From: CAYZXK01 sp964482395 | GTDB taxonomy: Bacteria > Planctomycetota > Phycisphaerae > UBA1845 > Fen-1342 | Assembly (NCBI GenBank): GCA_964482395.1 | Contig: CAYZXK010000159.1 | Span: 1 to 46,588 of the forward strand | Length of the DNA stretch: 46,588 bases | Direction: 5' to 3' | Part shown: positions 33,974 through 42,790 of the stretch, one piece after another | Layout: every line of letters begins with the position of its first letter | Position numbering within the stretch: position 1 is the first letter of the stretch | Translations under genes and position numbers: made by a program | Notes under the pieces: generated by a model | What the model saw: only the letters and a program-made list of their open reading frames with translations | The model's database searches: none | Told to the model about the DNA's origin: nothing

Positions 33974-34084
33974 ACCGCAGGAGTGTTACGGGCAGCGTGG
34001 TAAGTGGCAAGTCGATCCGTCACTTGCGGTTGGGGCTCTGACCGCCGGCCGGGCGGCCTCTGCCTTAGAGGGAGAGGCTATACG

Positions 34085-34549
34085 TCAGCCGCTTTCTGGG
34101 CCGGGAGGCTTTCCCGGCCCGGAGGGGCGTGAGGAGTCCGGCCGCGTTCTCTTCTGGTCCAGGATCCAGCTCACCGCGTCTCGCAGTGTCTTGGCATCGA
34201 AGGGCTTCTCCAGGAACATGTCGGCCGACATCGCGTCGGGGCACACCTCACGGCCGTATTCCATGCCGATGGACTGGCCGATTGCGGACATGAGGACCAG
34301 AGGAATGCTCTTTAGTTGGCTGTCCCGCCGCAATTCGCAGGCGACCTGCAAGCCCTCCGAGGGGTGGGCCAACATGATGTCCAGCAGGACCAGGTCGGGC
34401 GGTTGGCGCCGAATCGCCTCCAGACCGGCCTGCCCGGTCTGGTAGCAGGTGACGGTGTAACCGAGCGGTTTGAGGATCATTTCGACGGCCGCGTGCATGT
34501 CCGGATCGTCGTCGATGAGCAGAATTCGGGCTGCCGTCGGGGGGCTCAT
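34085..34549 (-). CDS. Single-domain response regulator (REC)
   Basis: A 154-residue CheY-like receiver with no output domain. Acidic pocket Asp13-Asp14-Asp15 (LIDDDPD), phospho-acceptor Asp57 (LVLLDIML), Ser88 in VLMSAIG, and Lys115 in FLEKPF are all present, so phosphorylation is expected. ATG 34549 begins MSPPTAARILLIDDD; an earlier in-frame ATG at 34621 overlaps the upstream gene. The C-terminal 25 residues are Pro/Gly-rich. It is the last gene of the hydrogenase cluster, 22 nt after the cyclic-nucleotide-binding gene. No histidine kinase is nearby. Confidence 0.85.
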   Translation of the reverse strand: MSPPTAARILLIDDDPDMHAAVEMILKPLGYTVTCYQTGQAGLEAIRRQPPDLVLLDIMLAHPSEGLQVACELRRDSQLKSIPLVLMSAIGQSIGMEYGREVCPDAMSADMFLEKPFDAKTLRDAVSWILDQKRTRPDSSRPSGPGKPPGPESG

Positions 34550-34571
34550 AGGGGCGCCGTCCGGGCAACGC

Positions 34572-35018
34572 CTAGGTCCCCGCCGCCAACTGAACCAGCG
34601 CTCCTTGGAGGCGATGGGCAAGCGTCGCCGCTAGTTCCTTGAGCAGATGATACCCCAAAGTGTGGTCCCGCTCACATAGCTGACGGATCGCGGGTCCGTC
34701 GATCCGCACCGCGCGGCCGGCCTCGCGCGGGATGGCAGTTGCCGTACAGCGGTAGGGTTCCACCAGCGCGGACCAGCCGATCAAGTCGCCCGCCACGACC
34801 GTGTCCACCACGCGCCCCTGGTCGATGTTCTGCTGGTAGACGATGTCGACCTGGCCGGCGCGAAGGATGAACAAGGCCCGGGCCGGATCGCCCTCCTTGA
34901 ACAGCGGCTCGCCGGGCCGTAGCTGGTGCTCCTCGGCAATGGCGGCCACCGCCTTGAGACTCTCGGCCCCGACGCCCGCGAAATACGGGAAAACGCGGAG
35001 GATTTCGACCGACACCAT
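34572..35018 (-). CDS. Stand-alone cyclic-nucleotide-binding-domain protein
   Basis: A 148-residue Crp-type sensory domain without a DNA-binding region. The pattern is typical: LRVFPYFAGVGAESLKAV, then LRPGEPLFKEGDPARALFILRAGQVDIV, then the phosphate-cassette region AGDLIGWSALVEPYRCTATAI and a C-helix LLKELAATLAHRLQGAL. It would bind cAMP, cGMP or another ligand and act by protein contact. The gene is 4 nt from the maturation protease and 22 nt from the response regulator, both co-directional, so it appears to be a sensory part of the hydrogenase operon. Confidence 0.86.
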   Translation of the reverse strand: MVSVEILRVFPYFAGVGAESLKAVAAIAEEHQLRPGEPLFKEGDPARALFILRAGQVDIVYQQNIDQGRVVDTVVAGDLIGWSALVEPYRCTATAIPREAGRAVRIDGPAIRQLCERDHTLGYHLLKELAATLAHRLQGALVQLAAGT

Positions 35019-35022
35019 GCTC

Positions 35023-35556
35023 CTACCTCCACTCGGCCAACAGGGATCGCACCAGCTCGGACGCGCGTGATATAGCTGCGGCCACCGCAGGCGTGCACTC
35101 CTCGCCGAAGAGCTCTACCTCGGCGGCTTCGACGGCGACGATGCGGATATCGCGGGGGCTGGGCAGTCTGGCTCCCGCACGTCGCCCCAGCTCCAGGGCA
35201 GTCCACAGGTCCAGGTCGTGCGTGGAGCTGACGTGTCGCGTAGGCCGTCCTTCGGACGGCAGCAGACTCACCGTGCCGGGCGGTGCACCGCTGCGCTGGG
35301 CGTCGATGATGATGGCCCGGTCGTACCCGATCAGGCGCTCCATCAGGCGCAGGCCGCCCCGGTAGTCTTCAGCCAGCTCCACGCCCTCCAGGCCGCTCAG
35401 GGCCGGCCTCAGCGACTCGATGACCCGCAACCCGACGCTGTCGTCGGTCAGGAGCGGGTTTCCCAGACCCAGCACGATCGTCTGGAGGATTTCGGCGGCC
35501 GTCGGGTCGGCCGCGGGCCGGGGCGCCCAAGCCGGTGTTTGCGCTGCGGCGGACAT
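35023..35556 (-). CDS. Hydrogenase maturation endopeptidase (HyaD/HycI family)
   Basis: A nickel-dependent protease that trims the C-terminus of the [NiFe]-hydrogenase large subunit after metal insertion. The diagnostic GLGNPLLTDDSVG is at residues 30-42, followed by an acidic VELAEDYRGGL, IIIDAQRSG and SSTHDLDLWTAL with the conserved His. The length of 177 residues is normal. It starts 12 nt after the large-subunit stop, and that subunit carries residues beyond its DPCLGCATH motif, as a substrate should. No other hyp maturation genes are in the window. Confidence 0.91.
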   Translation of the reverse strand: MSAAAQTPAWAPRPAADPTAAEILQTIVLGLGNPLLTDDSVGLRVIESLRPALSGLEGVELAEDYRGGLRLMERLIGYDRAIIIDAQRSGAPPGTVSLLPSEGRPTRHVSSTHDLDLWTALELGRRAGARLPSPRDIRIVAVEAAEVELFGEECTPAVAAAISRASELVRSLLAEWR

Positions 35557-35568
35557 CGCGGCCCCGCG

Positions 35569-37059
35569 CTATCCTGAAACCGGATGCCGGCCAGTCCGGC
35601 TGATCGTCTGGAGCACTTGCCCGTCGGGCGCCCTCAAGACGACCGTGAGCGGCATCTGACCCGGCAAGTAGTGGGTGGCACAGCCTAGACAAGGGTCATA
35701 TGCCCGGAACGCCATCTCGATCTTGTTCAGGAGGGCTTCCGTGACCGTGGTGCCCTTGCGGATCAGCGCCTTGGCGGCCTCCTTGATCGACAGATTGATC
35801 GGAGCATAGTTGTTGGTCGTGCCCACGATCAGGTTCACGCGGGTCAGCACGCCGCGCTCGTCGGTCCAGTAGTGATGAGTCAGCGTGCCGCGGGGAGCCT
35901 CGACGCAGCCGACGCCCTCATCGGGCGTGGCGGTCGGTAGGACTCGGTATTCGGTGCCGGTGATTTCCGGGTCGGTGGCCAGCTCCACCCAGCGTTCGGC
36001 GGCGTAGAGAAGCTCGATCAGTCGCGCCCAGTGCGTCGCTAGAGTGTGGTTCACCGGCTTGCCGCCGAGCACGTCGTACATCCGCTCATATTCCTTTTGT
36101 GCCAGGGGGGTGGCCATGCCGTCGGCGGCGTTCAGGCGCGAGAGCGGAGTAGCCTTGTACAACCCCGAGTCCTCTCCGTCCACGAAGCCCTTCCAACCGA
36201 CCCGCTTGAGAAACGGGAATTTCAGATAAGACCACGGCTCGACATGCTCGGCGACGTACTCACGATAGTCTTTCGCGGGGTACTTGGCGTGCTCGCGACC
36301 GTCCGGTCCGACGACGCGAATCAACCCATCATAGAAGTTCACGCGGTTGTTGGCATCGACCGTCCCCATGTTGTAGGTGCGGTGCGTGTAAGCCTGACTG
36401 GTGATGAGTTGCACATACTCGCGGTTGCCAAGCACGATGTCGTTGAATAGCTGGAGCGAGAACTTGGCGAACTCGATCGCGTCACGCCCCAGCGTCTCGA
36501 TCTCCTTGCGCTGCTCCTCGGTGATCCCGCGACTGACGCCCCCGGGCAGCCCCCAGTTGGGATGCACTTTGCGGCCGCCGATCATCTCGATCAGGTTGTG
36601 GCCGTCGCGGCGCATCTTGAGGACCTTGCCGGCAATCTCCATTCCCACCTTCTGGATCACGCCCAGAATGTTGCGCTGCTCGGGAGGCGCGTCCGGGCCC
36701 ATCACGAAGTCCGGGCCGCCCAGCGCGTAGAAGTGGGTCGTGTGATCGGTGGCGAAGAAGATGCAGTAAAACATCTCCCGAAGCTTCTTGGCAGTCGGAG
36801 GCGGATCGACATGAAAAAGCGCGTCCAGCGTTTTGGTCGATGCTATGTGGTGGGCTTCCGGACATACGCCACAGATCCGCGACGTCAGATTGGGCATGTC
36901 CTCGGCCAGCCGGCCGACACAGAACCGCTCGAAGCCGCGCAATTCCGGCACCTGGAGATAGGCTTCGGCCACGTCGCCCTTGGGGGTCAGGAAGATATCT
37001 ATCTTCCCGTGGCCTTCCAGACGGGTGATCGGATCAATACTGATGCGCTGCGTCGTCAT
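35569..37059 (-). CDS. mvhA: [NiFe]-hydrogenase large subunit, group 3c MvhA-like
   Basis: Cytosolic F420-non-reducing-type hydrogenase catalytic subunit, 496 residues. RLEGHGK lies at 13-19. The two active-site cysteine pairs are RICGVC (Cys63, Cys66) and DPCLGCATH (Cys457, Cys460, His463), which bind the Ni-Fe centre. The 33 residues after His463 would be removed by the adjacent protease. DHTTHFYALGGPDFVMGPDA is typical of group 3. With MvhG and MvhD it should split H2 or reduce protons and pass electrons to HdrA. It lies 15 nt after MvhG. Confidence 0.93.
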   Translation of the reverse strand: MTTQRISIDPITRLEGHGKIDIFLTPKGDVAEAYLQVPELRGFERFCVGRLAEDMPNLTSRICGVCPEAHHIASTKTLDALFHVDPPPTAKKLREMFYCIFFATDHTTHFYALGGPDFVMGPDAPPEQRNILGVIQKVGMEIAGKVLKMRRDGHNLIEMIGGRKVHPNWGLPGGVSRGITEEQRKEIETLGRDAIEFAKFSLQLFNDIVLGNREYVQLITSQAYTHRTYNMGTVDANNRVNFYDGLIRVVGPDGREHAKYPAKDYREYVAEHVEPWSYLKFPFLKRVGWKGFVDGEDSGLYKATPLSRLNAADGMATPLAQKEYERMYDVLGGKPVNHTLATHWARLIELLYAAERWVELATDPEITGTEYRVLPTATPDEGVGCVEAPRGTLTHHYWTDERGVLTRVNLIVGTTNNYAPINLSIKEAAKALIRKGTTVTEALLNKIEMAFRAYDPCLGCATHYLPGQMPLTVVLRAPDGQVLQTISRTGRHPVSG

Positions 37060-37074
37060 CGGTGAATGCTCCAG

Positions 37075-38088
37075 CTACGCTTGGGCGACGGCCTTGGGCC
37101 GCGGCAGTTCGTGCCGTTCGGCATCCGGCACCAGTGCCGCCCGCCTCAGAAGGCTGCCGGCCAGGCTGAAACGGTAGAAAGTACCCAGCGGGTCCGGGAT
37201 GCCTTCGCGGATGATCCGGTCGATCTCTTCGGGGTCCTGCGAGTCGATCACCGAAGCCAGGGCGGTCATCAGCCGGGCCCCGAAGTCCTCCACCCCCTCG
37301 TTCGGCCCGTAGCAGCCGATGCAGGGCGAGTTCACCTGGGGGCATCGGGCCCCGCAGCCGGCCCGGGTGGCCGGGCCGCAACACACCAGACCCTGTTCCA
37401 GAAGGCAGGTGCTGGAATCTGGAATGACCTGCCAGGGCCGCTTGAATGCCTTGATCTTCTTTTCGCTGCGAGTTCGCGGGCACTCGTCGCAACAGGTGGT
37501 CGTCGTTCCGATCACCGACCCGGCCGGCGGCAGCTTGCCCTCCAGAATCGCGACCACCGCATCCCAGATGCGCGGCGCCTCCGGCGGACAGCCCGGCAGA
37601 AAATAGTCGACCGCCACCGTCTGGCCGAGCGTCCGCACCGTGTCGTAGAAAACCGGGAGCGACAGGTGGTAGCCGTCGCACCGCAGTTGCGACTGAGGAA
37701 CGATGTGCTTGGGGTTATCCGTGGAAGGGTTCTCGCAGTAAACGGCCTGGAAGATCTCCTCCCGGTTGGTCAGGTTCGCCAGGCCCGGAATACAGCCCTC
37801 CGTGGCGCAGGAACCGAAGGCCACCAGCACCTTCGACTTGGCCCGCAGCAGCTTGGCCATGTACTCCTGTTCGCTGGTGCGGATGCCGCCGTTGAAGAGG
37901 CAGACGTCGATAGATTGGTCGGGCCAGCGCTCGACGTCCCGCACCTTGGTGTCCATGATGCACGGACAGAACACGATGTCGAACGCGTTGGCGACGTCCA
38001 GAATCTTCTCGTTCAAAGCGAGAATCGCGATCTCGCACCCGCCGCACGAGGCGGCCCAGTAGATTGCCAGCTTGCCCTTGCTGCTCAC
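37075..38088 (-). CDS. mvhG: [NiFe]-hydrogenase small subunit, MvhG-like
   Basis: A 337-residue electron-transfer subunit with Fe-S clusters. The start is GTG 38088, whose GTGA overlaps the MvhD stop and gives SSKGKLAIYWAASCGGCEIA, the expected N-terminus. A frame-open ATG at 38262 lies inside MvhD and is rejected. Cluster motifs are SCGGCE (proximal), FGSCATEGCIPGL, LPGCPPEAP, then a Cys-rich C-terminal region (TTTCCDECP, VCCGPATRAGCGARCP, SPCIGCYGP) for medial and distal clusters. It pairs with the MvhA large subunit downstream. No Tat signal is present, so the enzyme is cytosolic. Confidence 0.91.
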   Translation of the reverse strand: MSSKGKLAIYWAASCGGCEIAILALNEKILDVANAFDIVFCPCIMDTKVRDVERWPDQSIDVCLFNGGIRTSEQEYMAKLLRAKSKVLVAFGSCATEGCIPGLANLTNREEIFQAVYCENPSTDNPKHIVPQSQLRCDGYHLSLPVFYDTVRTLGQTVAVDYFLPGCPPEAPRIWDAVVAILEGKLPPAGSVIGTTTTCCDECPRTRSEKKIKAFKRPWQVIPDSSTCLLEQGLVCCGPATRAGCGARCPQVNSPCIGCYGPNEGVEDFGARLMTALASVIDSQDPEEIDRIIREGIPDPLGTFYRFSLAGSLLRRAALVPDAERHELPRPKAVAQA

Positions 38089-38582
38089 CGCCCGACCTCC
38101 ATCGCCTGCTGATGTTCCAGCAGGATCTTTTCCACTTCTTCGAGCTGCCCGCGCTGGTCGGCCCAGTTCGCCGACCAGTTCAGCGGACCCAGCGTGCGGA
38201 TGTCCTCCACCATCTGGTCGATCGCCTCGGCCAGTTGCGAGCCCTCCGCGGCCGACGCCCACACCAGCCGCACTCTTCGTTCGCTAATACCCAGCTCCCG
38301 GAGCGTGTATCTCAGCATGGCGAACCGCCGCATGGTCTTGTAGTTCTGCTCCAGATAGTGGCATTCGCCCGGGTGACAGCCGGCGATCAGCACGCCGTCC
38401 GCCCCCAGGGCCAGGGCTTTGAGCACAAACGACGGGTCGACGCGTCCGCTGCACATCAGCCGGACCACGCGCACGTTGGGGGCATGCTTGATCCGTGCCG
38501 TGCCGGCTCCGTCGGCCGCCCGGTAAGAACACCAGTTGCAGAAAAAGCCGACGATCTTTGGTTCGAAGACTTCGCGCTGCAT
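38085..38582 (-). CDS. mvhD: Hydrogenase iron-sulfur subunit, MvhD-like
   Basis: A 165-residue [2Fe-2S] protein that links MvhAG hydrogenase to HdrA. The start is ATG 38582 with GGAG upstream, giving MQREVFEPKIVGFFCNWCSY; a longer frame to 38744 would overlap HdrA and is rejected. Cysteines lie in FFCNWCSYRAAD, VRLMCSGRVD and LIAGCHPGECHY, all conserved in the family. It is 10 nt from the HdrA stop, and its own stop overlaps MvhG (GTGA). Its position between HdrA and MvhG matches its bridging role. Confidence 0.91.
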   Translation of the reverse strand: MQREVFEPKIVGFFCNWCSYRAADGAGTARIKHAPNVRVVRLMCSGRVDPSFVLKALALGADGVLIAGCHPGECHYLEQNYKTMRRFAMLRYTLRELGISERRVRLVWASAAEGSQLAEAIDQMVEDIRTLGPLNWSANWADQRGQLEEVEKILLEHQQAMEVGR

Positions 38583-38592
38583 CCTCTCACTC

Positions 38593-40623
38593 CTACGACG
38601 CGGCGGGTTCCAGACTGGGCTCCTCCACGACCCCGGCCAGTTGCCCTTCGCCGCGCGCGTCCCAGAGCAGCCCCTCGATCTCCGCTTCCACCTGGTCCTT
38701 GTCAAAGTGTGCCCCGGCGATAGCCCCAGCCGGGCAAGCTGCAACGCAGGTGCCGCAGCCCTTGCACAAGGCTGGATTCACCCGGCTGACCTTCTGGTCT
38801 TCCAGAAAGTCGATGGCGTTGAATGGGCAGAGGTTATTGCAGATCCGGCACCCGGAGCACTTCTCCTCGTTGATCGAGGCCACCACCGGCTCGATCATCA
38901 CCGTGCCTTTGCTGATCATGCCCTGCACCCGGGCGGCCGCTGCGGCACCCTGGGCCACCGAGTCGGGGATATCCTTGGGCCCATGGCAAGCCCCGGCGAT
39001 GAAGACCCCCTCAGTCATGGTGGCCACTGGGTCCAGCTTGGCGTGACGTTCGATGAACCAGCCAGCCATGCTGCACGAAATGCCGACCTTCAGGCCGGTC
39101 TCGCGGGCATCACGCCGCGGCTCAATCGCGCCCATCAGCACCACCATGTCCACCGGGATGCGGCGTTGCTTGCCCAGCAGCGTGTCCTCAACCTGCACGA
39201 TGAGCTTGCCCTCCTCATGCGGGTACCGGGGCATGTCGGTGACCTCCGCCACCTTGCCCCGGACAAACAGCATGCCCTCATCGAGCAGCCGCTGATAAAA
39301 CTCCTCGTAGTCCTTCTTGTTCGGCCGGATGTCGATATAGCAGGCGTAGACCTTGGCCCCGGTCTTCTCCATGACCAGGTGCCCGAGCTTGAGCGAGAGC
39401 ATGCAGCAGATGCCCGAGCAGTAGGTGTTGTAGCGCTGGTCGCGGCTGCCGACGCAATGCACGATGCATACCGACTTCGGCTCAGTGACGCCGTCGCGGA
39501 GCACGATCCGGCCGCCGGTCGGCCCCGACGCGTTGCACATCCGCTCGAACTCCAGGCTGGTAAAAACGTTGGCCAGCCTTCCATATCCGTACTGAGGGAT
39601 CCGCCGGCAATCGAACAGATCCCAGCCGGTGGCCACGATGATGTTCCCCACGTTCACTTCCAACATTTCATCCTGCTGGTCGAAGTCGACCGCTCCGGTG
39701 GGACAGAGCTTCTCGCAGGCCCGGCAGCGCTGCCGCTCGAACCAGATGCACGACTTGGTGTCGATCACCGGAATCTTCGGCACCGCCTGCGGGAACGGGG
39801 TGTAAATCGCCTTGCGATAGCCCATCCCGGCCTCGAATACCTCATCCACCACCTTGCGTGGGCACTTCTCGATGCACAGGCCGCAACCCGTGCACTTGTC
39901 CTCGCGTACGTAGCGGGCCTTCCGGCGAATTCGCACCTTGAAATTGCCGATCGAGCCCGAGACCTCCTCCAGCTCCGAGTAGGTCAGCAGCGTGATCTTC
40001 TCATGCTGCCCCGCCTCGGACATCTTCGGCGTCAGGATGCACGCCGCACAGTCCAGCGTGGGAAACGTCTTGTCGTACTGGGCCATGTGGCCGCCGATGC
40101 TGGGCTCGCGCTCCACCAGGTAAACCGGATACCCGGCGTCGGCCAGCTCCAGGGCCGCCTGAATGCCGGCGATGCCGCCTCCCAAAACCAGAGTATGCTG
40201 GTCAACCTGGACCGGCATCGGCTCCAGCGGCCGGTGCCGTTGCACCCGGGCCACCGCACCCGCGACCAGCGCCTTGACCTTGCTGGTGGCGGCCTGCTTG
40301 TCCCGGGTCACCCAGGAAACGTGCTCGCGAATGTTGGCCATCTGTAACAGGAAGGGATTCAAACCGGCATTCGCGCAGGCCCGCCGGAAAGTCCGCTCGT
40401 GCAGGTGCGGCGAGCAGGCGGCTACCACGACGCGCGTCAGCCCTTCCTTCTTGATGTCGTCCTCGATCAGCGCCTGCCCAAGCGAAGAGCACATGAATTT
40501 GTACTCGCGGGCCACGACCACGCCGTCGAGCCTGCCCACCCAGCGGGTCACTTCCTCCACATCCACCGTACCGGCAATGTTGCTGCCGCAGTGGCAAACA
40601 TAAACGCCAACTCGTTCGGCCAT
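38593..40623 (-). CDS. hdrA: HdrA-like FAD/iron-sulfur subunit of heterodisulfide reductase
   Basis: A 676-residue flavoprotein that in methanogens carries out flavin-based electron bifurcation. N-terminal cluster residues appear in YVCHCGSNIAG (9-18), CSSLGQ (45-50) and ACSPHLHERTF. The FAD motif LVLGGGIAGIQAALEL is at about 145-160. HdrA block FPTLDCAACILTPKM is at about 187-201. Four ferredoxin-like Cys motifs follow: CTGCGLCIEKCP (244-255), CRACEKLCP (about 300-308), CSGCRICNNLCP and CKGCGTCVAACP near the C-terminus. Partner HdrB and HdrC genes are absent; HdrD-like proteins stand in. It lies between the EMO-like gene and MvhD, 11 and 10 nt away. Confidence 0.93.
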   Translation of the reverse strand: MAERVGVYVCHCGSNIAGTVDVEEVTRWVGRLDGVVVAREYKFMCSSLGQALIEDDIKKEGLTRVVVAACSPHLHERTFRRACANAGLNPFLLQMANIREHVSWVTRDKQAATSKVKALVAGAVARVQRHRPLEPMPVQVDQHTLVLGGGIAGIQAALELADAGYPVYLVEREPSIGGHMAQYDKTFPTLDCAACILTPKMSEAGQHEKITLLTYSELEEVSGSIGNFKVRIRRKARYVREDKCTGCGLCIEKCPRKVVDEVFEAGMGYRKAIYTPFPQAVPKIPVIDTKSCIWFERQRCRACEKLCPTGAVDFDQQDEMLEVNVGNIIVATGWDLFDCRRIPQYGYGRLANVFTSLEFERMCNASGPTGGRIVLRDGVTEPKSVCIVHCVGSRDQRYNTYCSGICCMLSLKLGHLVMEKTGAKVYACYIDIRPNKKDYEEFYQRLLDEGMLFVRGKVAEVTDMPRYPHEEGKLIVQVEDTLLGKQRRIPVDMVVLMGAIEPRRDARETGLKVGISCSMAGWFIERHAKLDPVATMTEGVFIAGACHGPKDIPDSVAQGAAAAARVQGMISKGTVMIEPVVASINEEKCSGCRICNNLCPFNAIDFLEDQKVSRVNPALCKGCGTCVAACPAGAIAGAHFDKDQVEAEIEGLLWDARGEGQLAGVVEEPSLEPAAS

Positions 40624-40634
40624 AGGCCGGCCTC

Positions 40635-42773
40635 CTATTGCGCTGCGGATTGCTGTGGCACCGGACTGGGGCCGGTACCCGTGGCCGAGCTGCTCACCGG
40701 CGCAGCGCCGACATTACACGCCTCAGCCACCAGCTCGATCAGGTCCTTGACGATCAGGCGGCCTTCCAGCCCAGTGGTCTTGACCGCGTCGCGGTACATG
40801 GTCAGGTCCTTGGGACAGGCCACCACGAAATACTGGACATTCCGGAGTGCCGCGGCCTCGCGGATGCGGCTTTCGGCCGGGCGCTCCCTGATTTGACCCT
40901 CTTCCATCCAGATGCGTCCCCCGCCGGCCCCGCAGCAGAGGGCCCGGTCCCGGTTGCGAGGCATCTCAACCAGCCGGCACCCGATGGCCCTCAGCACGCG
41001 ACGAGGCGCGTCATAAACCCCGTTGTACCTCCCAAGGTAGCAGGGATCATGGTAGGTCACGGCGCAGCCCAGCCCCTGCCGCACCGTCAGCCGACCGTCG
41101 GACAGCAGCTCATCCAGAAGCTCGGCATAGTGCAGCACCGGGTACTTCTGGCCCAGGTACTGGGACGACCCGTCCTGCCAGACATACTCGTTCTTCAGCG
41201 TGTTGTAGGTGTGCGGATCGGTCGTCACGATCCGCTCAAACTGGCATTTCTGGAGCGCGGCCAGATTCTTCTGCACCAGCAGCTCGAACAGCCCTTCCTC
41301 CCCGGCCCTCCGCACGTCGTTGCCGGCGTTACGCTCCGCGTCGTAGAGCAGGCCATAGTCCACACCCGCCGCCTGAAACACCCGGGCCGTCGTCTGCGTC
41401 ACCTCGGTCAACGCCGGGCTGTACGAGGCGTAGTCCCCCGGGAACCACAGGGTCTGGGCCGGCTCCTTGCGGATGTCCTTGATCTTGAAATCCAGCCCGG
41501 TCGTCCACCTGGCCCGCTGCTTGTCGGATTTCCCGAACGAGTTCCCATAACGTCGCAGATTGTTCAGGGCGGTCGTCAACTGGTTGTCGGCCCGCTGCTG
41601 GGCCAGCAGGGCTCGGCGCAGGTCCACCAGCACATCCACGTGCTCGATCAACACCGGACATTCGGCGACGCAGGCTCGACAGGTCGTACAGGCCCAGGCC
41701 ACCGCGTCCTCTACCACCCGGCCGGTAAAGACCGGCGGGTCGGCGGAGAGCTGCCCACCCCTGCTTGCCAGCGCCGGACCATCCTGCGCCAAGACGTCCC
41801 TGATGGCCAGGATGACCTTCTTGGGCGACAGCGACTGTCCAGCGCCATGGGCCGGGCAGGCATCCTGGCAACGCCCGCACTCGGTGCAGGCGTCGCCGGC
41901 CATAAGCTGCGTCCAGGTGAAGTCGCGCAGCGTAACAACGCCTGCGGCCCCGTCGCGTTGGAACGCCGGTACCAGTCGCCCGGCCGGCTGGTCGAGCTTG
42001 GAGAAGAACACATTGAGCGGCGAGGTGATGACGTGGACCAGCGTGCCGGCCGGCAGCGTCAGCAGGAGCACGGCCACCAGACCGGCATGCACCAGCCACA
42101 TGCCGAGGTGAATCCTGGTCATCTCCGCCACGGAAAGCCCCCCTCCCAGCCATAGTTGCGCCACCAGCCACCCGGCCGGAGTGAACCAGCCGAGAGCAGG
42201 GCGCCAGCCGGGTTGAAGCTCCGGCTGACGCGCGACGCACGCCAGCCGCAACGACTCGGTCGTCAGCCCGGTCACCACGATCAGGAAGATCAGCACCAGG
42301 GCCAGGGCAAAAGGCGTCGTCAAGGTCAGCCGCTGGGGGCGCTGCACAAACCGCCGGTAGCCGGCCAGCACGAACCCCACCAGAAAGATGACCGTGAAAA
42401 CGTCCAGAACCAGCTTATAGCCCTGGTACAGCGGCCCGCGCAGAAACTTGACCACGTCCGCGTCGATGGTCGCCAAGGCGGTGCCGAGGAAAAATACGAA
42501 GAACCCCCAGGCAATGGCGAAATGCATCAGCCCCGGGTACTTCTGCCGCCAGACTTTGACCTGAGCCAGCCCGTACTTGAGCAAACGCCGCACGCGAACT
42601 ACGGGCTGATCCCAGCGCCGTTCCGGACGTCCCACCAGCCACCAGAGGCGGATCCGCAGATACACCCGGACCAACATGATCACGGTGCACAGCGGCAGTA
42701 CGCCGTAGGTGATGACAATCGCCAGCGTGCGCCAGCCGCCGTCCAGACCCCAGAAGTTGATCCGTTCAATCAT
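40635..42773 (-). CDS. Membrane cytochrome b / HdrD-like fusion, ETF:menaquinone oxidoreductase (EMO)-like
   Basis: A 712-residue protein. Residues 1-255 form about five to six helices of NarI/HdrE type with candidate haem ligands (His84, His222, His229, His247). Residues 290-375 carry two [4Fe-4S] motifs (CTECGRCQDAC, 296-306, and CTTCRACVAEC, 362-372). Residues 440-535 are a first CCG domain lacking all cysteines (GDYASY, DAERNAG, DPHTYN). Residues 570-665 are a second CCG domain with Cys578, Cys613-Cys614 and Cys653; the final Cys of CxxC is replaced (CPKD). The tail is Pro/Ser-rich. The architecture matches membrane Fe-S proteins that move electrons between ETF and menaquinone. It is directly downstream of etfA (17 nt). 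Confidence 0.86.
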   Translation of the reverse strand: MIERINFWGLDGGWRTLAIVITYGVLPLCTVIMLVRVYLRIRLWWLVGRPERRWDQPVVRVRRLLKYGLAQVKVWRQKYPGLMHFAIAWGFFVFFLGTALATIDADVVKFLRGPLYQGYKLVLDVFTVIFLVGFVLAGYRRFVQRPQRLTLTTPFALALVLIFLIVVTGLTTESLRLACVARQPELQPGWRPALGWFTPAGWLVAQLWLGGGLSVAEMTRIHLGMWLVHAGLVAVLLLTLPAGTLVHVITSPLNVFFSKLDQPAGRLVPAFQRDGAAGVVTLRDFTWTQLMAGDACTECGRCQDACPAHGAGQSLSPKKVILAIRDVLAQDGPALASRGGQLSADPPVFTGRVVEDAVAWACTTCRACVAECPVLIEHVDVLVDLRRALLAQQRADNQLTTALNNLRRYGNSFGKSDKQRARWTTGLDFKIKDIRKEPAQTLWFPGDYASYSPALTEVTQTTARVFQAAGVDYGLLYDAERNAGNDVRRAGEEGLFELLVQKNLAALQKCQFERIVTTDPHTYNTLKNEYVWQDGSSQYLGQKYPVLHYAELLDELLSDGRLTVRQGLGCAVTYHDPCYLGRYNGVYDAPRRVLRAIGCRLVEMPRNRDRALCCGAGGGRIWMEEGQIRERPAESRIREAAALRNVQYFVVACPKDLTMYRDAVKTTGLEGRLIVKDLIELVAEACNVGAAPVSSSATGTGPSPVPQQSAAQ

Positions 42774-42790
42774 CGCATAACCCGGGCGAC

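Noticed and set aside
38089..38262. N-terminal extension of MvhG to an ATG at 38262
   Set aside because: The extra 58 residues lie within mvhD in another frame and are Gly/Arg nonsense. GTG 38088 gives the family N-terminus and a GTGA overlap.
38536..40347. A 603-codon open frame on the plus strand opposite hdrA
   Set aside because: It is antisense to a gene full of recognisable FAD and Fe-S motifs. Its translation has no family pattern; long antisense frames are expected in GC-rich coding DNA.
40638..42155. A 505-codon plus-strand frame opposite the EMO-like gene
   Set aside because: No motifs, and antisense to a protein with clear cluster-binding cysteines and membrane helices.
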